Positions 57,578 through 64,000 of a stretch of DNA of 64,000 nt are shown one piece after another. Within the stretch, counting starts at the first letter, position 1. Each line of letters opens with the position of its first letter. Below the pieces are notes generated by a model. The model made no database searches. It was not told the origin of the DNA and saw nothing but the letters and a program-made list of their open reading frames with translations. Origin of the DNA: Fratercula arctica (taxonomy: Eukaryota > Chordata > Aves > Charadriiformes > Alcidae); contig CANTUZ010000011.1 in assembly GCA_947846985.1 (NCBI GenBank), positions 27,715,089-27,779,088 on the forward strand. Direction: 5' to 3'. The position numbers and the translations under genes are program-made.

Positions 57578-60500
57578 GGAGGTCAGAGGAGGGACGAGGG
57601 GGTCAGGGCCACCCCCTTGATAAAGCCCTGGCCTCTTGGTTGGCTTTGCTGCAATGTGAAACTTCTGCCAGAGGCGTTGTGTGTGGACCTGCTCCTCTGC
57701 CTTTGGGCAGAGGAGTTCTCCCAGCCCTGGGACATACTGCTGATGGGACTACCACACCAAAGCTAATGCAAGTATGGGTTTTCATTTCATCGTTAATTTA
57801 ACAGTGCTCTCTTAGTGCCTGTCAGTAAAGTCATTAATGTGCACACCCTGAAAAGCCCAGAATCATGTTTTCTTAGTGTTTTCTTCTTCCCTGTTAGCAG
57901 TAGATGATGAGCTGGTCCAGAGGCTGGATATTTTTGATAAAGACACTGAGAGATACCCAGGTTACTAGCTGCTGTTGTTTTTTGTTGTTTTTATAATATT
58001 ATCTGCATGATAAGCAAACACAGCTGCATATGAAACTCTGATAAAGCTGTGTCCGGCCTGCTAGCTAACTTGAGTTAAAGAGCAGAAGTTGATAAGAAAA
58101 TAGATGGCCAGAGCTCAGCAGCGTCACGCAGGTTTACACCAAAACAGGGTCTAACCCATAGCTTCTGTTCACTTGGTGTCGTGCAAGACGTGTGTGTTGG
58201 ATGTCTTGTGGTGTGATGGTGGCCGGAGAGCGTGGCCGCCAGCACAAGGACAGCCATGCGCAGTGCCACGGTCTCTGTCTGCGGTGGGGCCGCCTGCCAG
58301 CCCAGCTGTGGGCACTGACAGTCGTTAGCGGGGGACTCGCTCAGGCTTATATGGCGGGGTTTGGGCAAAGCTTTAAATATATTTGTGCTTTTATTGCTTC
58401 TGAAATGGCTGCAGGTGCATGTTAGTGGGAAGTGAAACTGGAGGAGCCCTGAGGGAGCCTTGCTCAGGCGGTGCCAAGCAGGTACAGCCCATGAGCGTTA
58501 TCACCTTGCTGATAATCTGGAACGGTGTCGGCATTCACGTGTGTCACGGGGATTATGGGGGTGAAGTCATGCCGCAGTTTGGCAGGGACCTGATCCCTCT
58601 ACCTGTCAGTGTGGCCGGGGTTTGTGCTTGGTGTTGGTCTCCATCACCGCACGGGGCCATCGTCTCACTCCTGTGAGCTCGGTATGCATGGCTGTCCCCG
58701 TGGGCCAGTGGGAAGAGACAGGAAGGGTGGTTTGGAAGGGGTTAGCAGTACAGAGCAGCATTGCAGGGCCTCCCTGGGTCTCTCCAAGCCTTGCTGAGTA
58801 ACCAGCTGATGAGGTGGGGTGAGTCTGGTCCGTGCCCCATGTGTTTTCCTTCAACGGATAATTTTGGGTAGACTGGAAACAGCAGGAATGTTGGTGGTGT
58901 GAGGAAGGGCTGGTGCCCACTGGACAGGGCTGGCTACGGTGGTGTGTCTGGGGAAGAGACCCAGACCTTCACCGCTCTGGGGCCTCCCTGGTGTTGCACA
59001 AAGTCGTCTGCCTTCTTCAGCTGACGGCCCCATTAACTACCCATTTTTGCATTGTCTTGTTGAGGAATTTGAATGTGCAGTCTGTGAAGCGAGGCATCAA
59101 AGCATTAAGCCTCACTTTTAATTATTACCTTTCTTTTTGGAAAGGAGTAGCAGTCAGAATAAAATACGTTGTAGGAATAAAATACTTATTATCCACCTTT
59201 TCTTCCTCCTTGGTTTGTGCCCGACTTGAGTTGCCAGGTCTCCCCAGGGGTGCCTGACGTGCAGGTGAGCAGGGCTGCAGTCCTGAACCACTCCTGTCCT
59301 CGTCTCTTCACCGACTGCTGAGGTTTCATATTCTGCATGTGCAATTATACATATTGCTCACCTCGTGTTAGGGTTATTCACTGTTTGTTCTTATGTGTCA
59401 ACACCATATCTGATTGGAGCCTTAATTGCTCTTCGCACTCCTATGTTTTTCCTTCTCTTAGACCAGTTGGAGGGTTTGTTGAAAGGAGAGCCCAAGCCAG
59501 CACTACCAGGGTATGGGCTCTCCCCCTTGCCAGGCTGCACACACAGTGCGTGCCTGGAAAAATGCCCCTCCAAGTCATTATGAATTAAGCATCACAGACA
59601 GAAGCAGAGATGAAGCTCTGTGAGAAGACCTATGACTTGATCCAAGAATTATGTGATGTGCAAAGATGGAGAGAAAAGCAAACTTCTCATCCAAGACATG
59701 GAGGTGGTGGTGCTCCTGCACCAGTGTGCTCTGGTGCAGCCGTCCTGGGGCTGCTGAGGTCTCCACCGTCCCACCCGTGCCTCAGCCAGCACCTGTCACT
59801 GCAGTGCTGTAGCCAGGAGACCCCATGCAGGCCCTAGTTGTGGTTGGTGAAGCTGCCTGTGGTTGTGAGGAGCTGAAGCTGGCTGTACAAGCAGTGAATT
59901 CCCAGTAACTAGCTAGCAAGAAAATATTGTGGATCTGCATGTATTCCCCACATCTGGATATGCCATGTTTGTTACCATCAAGGTAAGTGAGGTAACCCCC
60001 ATTTTTCTCCAGTATGGCAGAACACTTCTTATGAGTGAACTCAGCTTTACTCCATTTTTCAAAGCAAGCCAGCAGCAGGACCTCTGAAGGTGTAGCTGTG
60101 ATGACAGCTACTGCTGCAAGACACCACAGGGCATCTGGGTTAGTGGGGTTTTGGTTGGTGGGCTGGAGCTCTGCTGGTGAGCGGTGCCCACCCGTGTAGT
60201 GTGCTGCGTCACAATGAGAGTTAGTCCATGGTACCCCGTTGACGCACAAAGTGCTCTCCAGAGACCCCGAGCATCCAACCCTGAGCATCCTGCCCTAGCC
60301 CCGCTGTCCTTGTTGGGGACTCCACATGCACCGTATGCCCCTGAATATATCTGTTACGTGAGTGGAAATGTGCAGGAAGAGGCTGAGATTTCAGAATGTC
60401 AGAAATTAATTTGGAGGAGGAGAAAATTACTAGGAGAAGGCAAGTACAGAAATCTTGCGTTTCACGTGGCTTATTATCCAAACGCACCATTGTGGAAGAG

Positions 60501-63500
60501 AAATGGGAGGAACCTCGTTTCTAGTGGTGAACCTAGTGGCAGCTAGAGTGTCCGATGCTAACAGTGTAGGGTACATCTTCCAGTCTGCATTGAAATAAAA
60601 AAAAAAAAAAATAAAAATTAGGCAGTGGTTGATTACCTCTTGGTTTTATATAAGTGTAGTATTGAGCACAAATTAAAAACAACCTTGAAACTGCACAGAT
60701 TCATAAAACTGTACAGTGGGATTTTAAAAATTACCTCCGTTGGAATCCTGGAAGCATCTGTTACATAATTAATGCACTTAAAAATATATTCTATTTATGA
60801 TTAATCCAGGACTGTAGTGTGTGCTAGTTAAACGTCTGGATCCCAGGGTGCAATGCAAGGAAAGAAACGCTGTTGTAATCTATTTGACGGTTATAGGAAA
60901 GGACATTTGCTACAAATAAATACATTTTCCTCAGTCTTTTTATTTGTCAGGGCCAAGCTTATGTCTGTTGTGCTGAGTTTGTTGACTGGTAAATGTTTTG
61001 AGATTTATGCTGATAATTTTGTAGATCTACTGGAAAAAATAACTCAAGAATAATTAGGGAGATTGTCCATGCAGTAATGTACCACATGTGTGACAGCATT
61101 ACTGGGTTGATGATCTTGGGTATGGTATATGCAATTAAAAGTGCTAAGACTCAGTACCACGAAGCTTTTCAAACAGTCTCCGAGATACACAAGTGCTTTA
61201 GGGGATGCATGTTTCCCAAAGGATAACTTGCCAAAGTTACTGGATGCCTTGGGTCTCCTCTCCAGAGAAGTATTTCAGGCTGAGAGCTCCTGGGTGCGAG
61301 TGGTGGAGCAGGCACAGCAGGCACAAGTACGACTTGACAAACCTCAGCCTGCACAGGTTTTTTTTTTTTACCAGGAAGGTTTCAGGGACTCCGTAGCCTT
61401 ATTTTTTTGGAAGCTTTTGAGTTGGCATCCAGCCACCGGGTCCTGGAATGGTTTCTGGCATCGCATTTCCTCTGACAGGTTTTTCTCTCTGCCCTCTGTT
61501 TCTGTTCCCTTTTTTTCCTCCCCCTTCATCTGACCACTGTCTCGTCGGGCTGGTGCGGGGTCACGCTGTGTAAAACCCTTTTCTTCTTCCATTTTATTTT
61601 CATTACTGTTTTATAAAAGCCTGCAAGATGCAAGATTGTCCATCGTCGTCTTGCGTTCTAGGGTGGTGGTCCCATGTTGTGGTGGGCTGTGGGTGGCCGT
61701 GAGTCCTGCGTTCCCCTGCCTGCCAGGGGCCAGCTCAGCATCCCGACTGCAGCAGCAGGAGCTGCACGGTGCTGTGGAAGCCTGTAAAAAGGTCCATTTC
61801 CAAATGATTATTTTTTTAAGTGAACAATTGTCGTGTGTGTTGGCTCAGGAAGAGTTTTGAGGTTGAGTGCTCTAAGTCCCGTTGCACTGGTCAATCCTGT
61901 GTCACTGCTGGATTACTAAAGGGGTTATGTATTGAAACCATCCCTGGTGTACCTGCCTGCCCTGCTGGCGGCGGTGTGCTGAGACGTGGCACGGCATGGA
62001 GGTTGGCACCTCTACCTGTTGGGCTCTGCCCTAGCGCCCTAGACCTGCAGTAGAGACAAGATAGGGATGAGAAGGGGAAGACAGTTGTCTCTTGTTTGCC
62101 TTTGATGTTTCCGTGCCCACCTGTATGGTCTTTAGGCACCGTACCCAGTATGGATGCTGGCAGCACCATTGCAGATTGCCTGTTGCAGAGAAGTGCGAGG
62201 CGTACGGCAGCCTAACCCTGCCCCGGCGTCTTCTCCCCGAGGCTGTCTGCATTGCCAGTGCTGGAAGTGAGTTACTAATGAACTCAGGTTTCCACTTACT
62301 ATCGGTCGTCTTAAATTGTTTATGCACTTCAGAGTCACTGATGTCCCTTCGAAACGTAATGAGGGAGGAGCGAGCCTGGTTTTGTGAGAGACGGAGACGC
62401 TGTAGCCTCTGTCAAGAAAACTCATACCCATGGCTGTGCTCTTGGCTCTTCCTCGCCATTAATCTTGATGGAAATGTTACTTCTGACTTTTCCCACTGTT
62501 ATAATGTGAACCCTTGTTATCTTTGCAGTATAAAAGCGTACTCAGCGTGAGCTTTTCCTTTAGTCCTGAAGAGAGATGGATGTTGAGATACGTGTGCACC
62601 AGACTGTTTGTATTTCTAGCAAATTGGGACCAAAAAAAAAAAAATTGATTACTATTGGTAACTTAATTTTCTGCAAACTAAAGAGCCCCAAAGAGAAACC
62701 CACTTCTAAAGCTCTTTTTTTGCTTCCTTTTTTTTTTCTTTAACAAAGGATACTTTCTAGCTGTATTTCAGTGGTCTAGGGTTTCAGCCACTTTCTTTGA
62801 TACCGATTTGTGTGAAAGCAGTTGTGTTAGACAGAAGGAAATGATAAAATCTGCAAATTAAGGCGAAGGATGAGAAGGGCAGTGGGTAGCATGAAATGGA
62901 GATGCGTTCGGATCTAACGGCCATTCCTGTGAGCAGATCCCGGTTCCTCTGCTCGTTACGGGCCAGGTCGGTGGTGTTTGGCAAGTTGAATGGATTGGGG
63001 TGGGTGGCTGATAAAAACGAAGGCAAAGATTTTAGGGACAAGCAGAATTTGGTGACTACAGTAGTGCAAGTTTATTTTTAGAACTCGATCGCATCTGAGT
63101 CGCTAGCATTAGAAAAACTTCTTAGCTCACGTTATACTGCGAATTTCTTTATTTTTAAAGTGGAAATTTTGCAAGCTGACGTTTTGCAGCATGCGTAGTA
63201 CGATTTGGCTGACAGCATTGTCTGGCAAAAGAAATAACCAAATTATTATTCAGTCATGGGTTTTTAACAGCCGCAAAGCAAGTGGATGTTAACTAAATGA
63301 TGCAATTTATTCCCTTCCTGCTTATTGCCAGCTTGCCTATTACAGAGAGACTGCCAGCTTTAAATAAGTGGTACCCAGATGGTAGTCGCATGACGCCCAC
63401 TTGGTTACAGAGCCTAAGCAGGGAATAACTCGGCAGCCACTACAAGCTGTGGGTCAATTGAGGGGGAATGCCTGTTGCTTCACAGTTTTGCATATGTAAA

Positions 63501-63560
63501 TCTGTTAATGTTATGTCAGTATTGTGCGGTCTAAACACAAGCATTGCCTTTCTCTGGGGC
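57578..63560 (+). other. Probable FOXP1 5' intron, last part
   Basis: Unique sequence with short A/T runs (60596-60612, 62632-62644). No exon or RNA gene was recognised. The block 63210-63510 is repeat-free, with TGATGCAATTTATTCCC and TTTTGCATATGTAAAT (63486-63501), an octamer-like POU motif, and may be conserved. Confidence 0.35.
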
Positions 63561-63564
63561 CCAG

Positions 63565-63910
63565 ATGAACTTGGATCGCCGCCCAGTTAATGAGGAGCCG
63601 AGTGCGGAGCGGCAGTCGGAGGCTGCCGCCGCTGTTCCCTTCCTCGGCGTGAACTCCCCGCATCCCGGATGCTCTCCTCCGGCAGCGCGGTGAGGCCGGC
63701 CGGAGCAGTGGGGCAAACACCCTCCCCCCCCTCCTCTATTTTTAGCCCCAGTACGGAAGAGGGTTGGCTTGGCCCTGGCTGACGTTTTTCTTTCTGTCTG
63801 CCACACTTCTGCGCTCGCCTTCATCAGCTGCAGATGTGGTGCGCAGCCGCCGCCGAGAAGTCATGAACTGTGTCGTCTGCGCCCTTTAACAGCCAACATC
63901 TGCTGCGGCC
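63565..63910 (+). promoter_or_regulatory. CpG-rich patch, possible alternative first exon
   Basis: CG-rich sequence between AT-rich flanks. It is preceded by TCTCTGGGGCCCAG and has a consensus donor (GGCAGCGCG followed by GTGAGG) at 63690. An ATG at 63565 opens a 42-codon frame that reaches the donor. Downstream, 63820-63910 has the E-boxes CAGCTG and CAGATG and further CG clusters. It could be an alternative promoter or exon of the gene in whose intron it lies. Confidence 0.35.
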
Positions 63911-64000
63911 GCCTGATGGAAGCGGCATGGAAACAATTTTGGGGAGAGCGCTGAAGTTTGGCCCTACAGACGATTACTTTATATTAATTGCATCGAGATA

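Overview
This is nuclear DNA from a vertebrate, almost certainly a bird. The genes are split into short exons with GT..AG introns. The only interspersed repeats I recognise are CR1 LINE 3' ends of the avian type, carrying the (ATTCTATG)n tail. There are long A/T and G/C homopolymers and one large CpG island. No prokaryotic, viral or CRISPR content was seen, and most open reading frames here are chance.

Region 1 (1 to about 12,080, + strand) is the 3' part of EIF4E3, the class III eIF4E cap-binding protein. Six coding exons (613-685, 2580-2674, 4629-4689, 7692-7758, 10040-10195, 10720-10751) join in phase through consensus splice sites. They give 160 residues matching human eIF4E3 from about residue 60 onward. 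Exon 1, with the start codon, lies left of the window. The last exon has an in-frame TGA where other vertebrate proteins have a Gly codon, so the protein should end five residues early. The ancestral TAA follows 12 nt later. A likely 3' UTR runs to tandem AATAAA signals near 12,050.

Region 2 (about 12,080-42,400) has no recognisable gene. It holds two CR1 pieces, simple repeats, two small CpG-rich patches (19.7 and 26.4 kb), and several blocks that look like regulatory DNA. The best are a cluster of ATTGAT/ATCAAT motifs at 24.1 kb and a trio of palindromic homeodomain/POU-type sites at 40.2-40.33 kb.

Region 3 (about 42,700-45,540) is a strong CpG island with a perfect CRE, forkhead-type motifs, G-quadruplex-prone DNA, three good + strand splice donors and minus-strand donors. 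In human 3p13 the gene after EIF4E3 on the same strand is FOXP1. I therefore infer that this is the FOXP1 promoter with noncoding first exons, and that the rest of the window (45.2-64 kb) is FOXP1 5' intron. No FOXP1 coding sequence is visible. A second CpG-rich patch at 63.57-63.91 kb may be an alternative first exon. EIF4E3 acts in cap-dependent translation and FOXP1 is a transcription factor; their adjacency is conserved synteny, not an operon-like relation.
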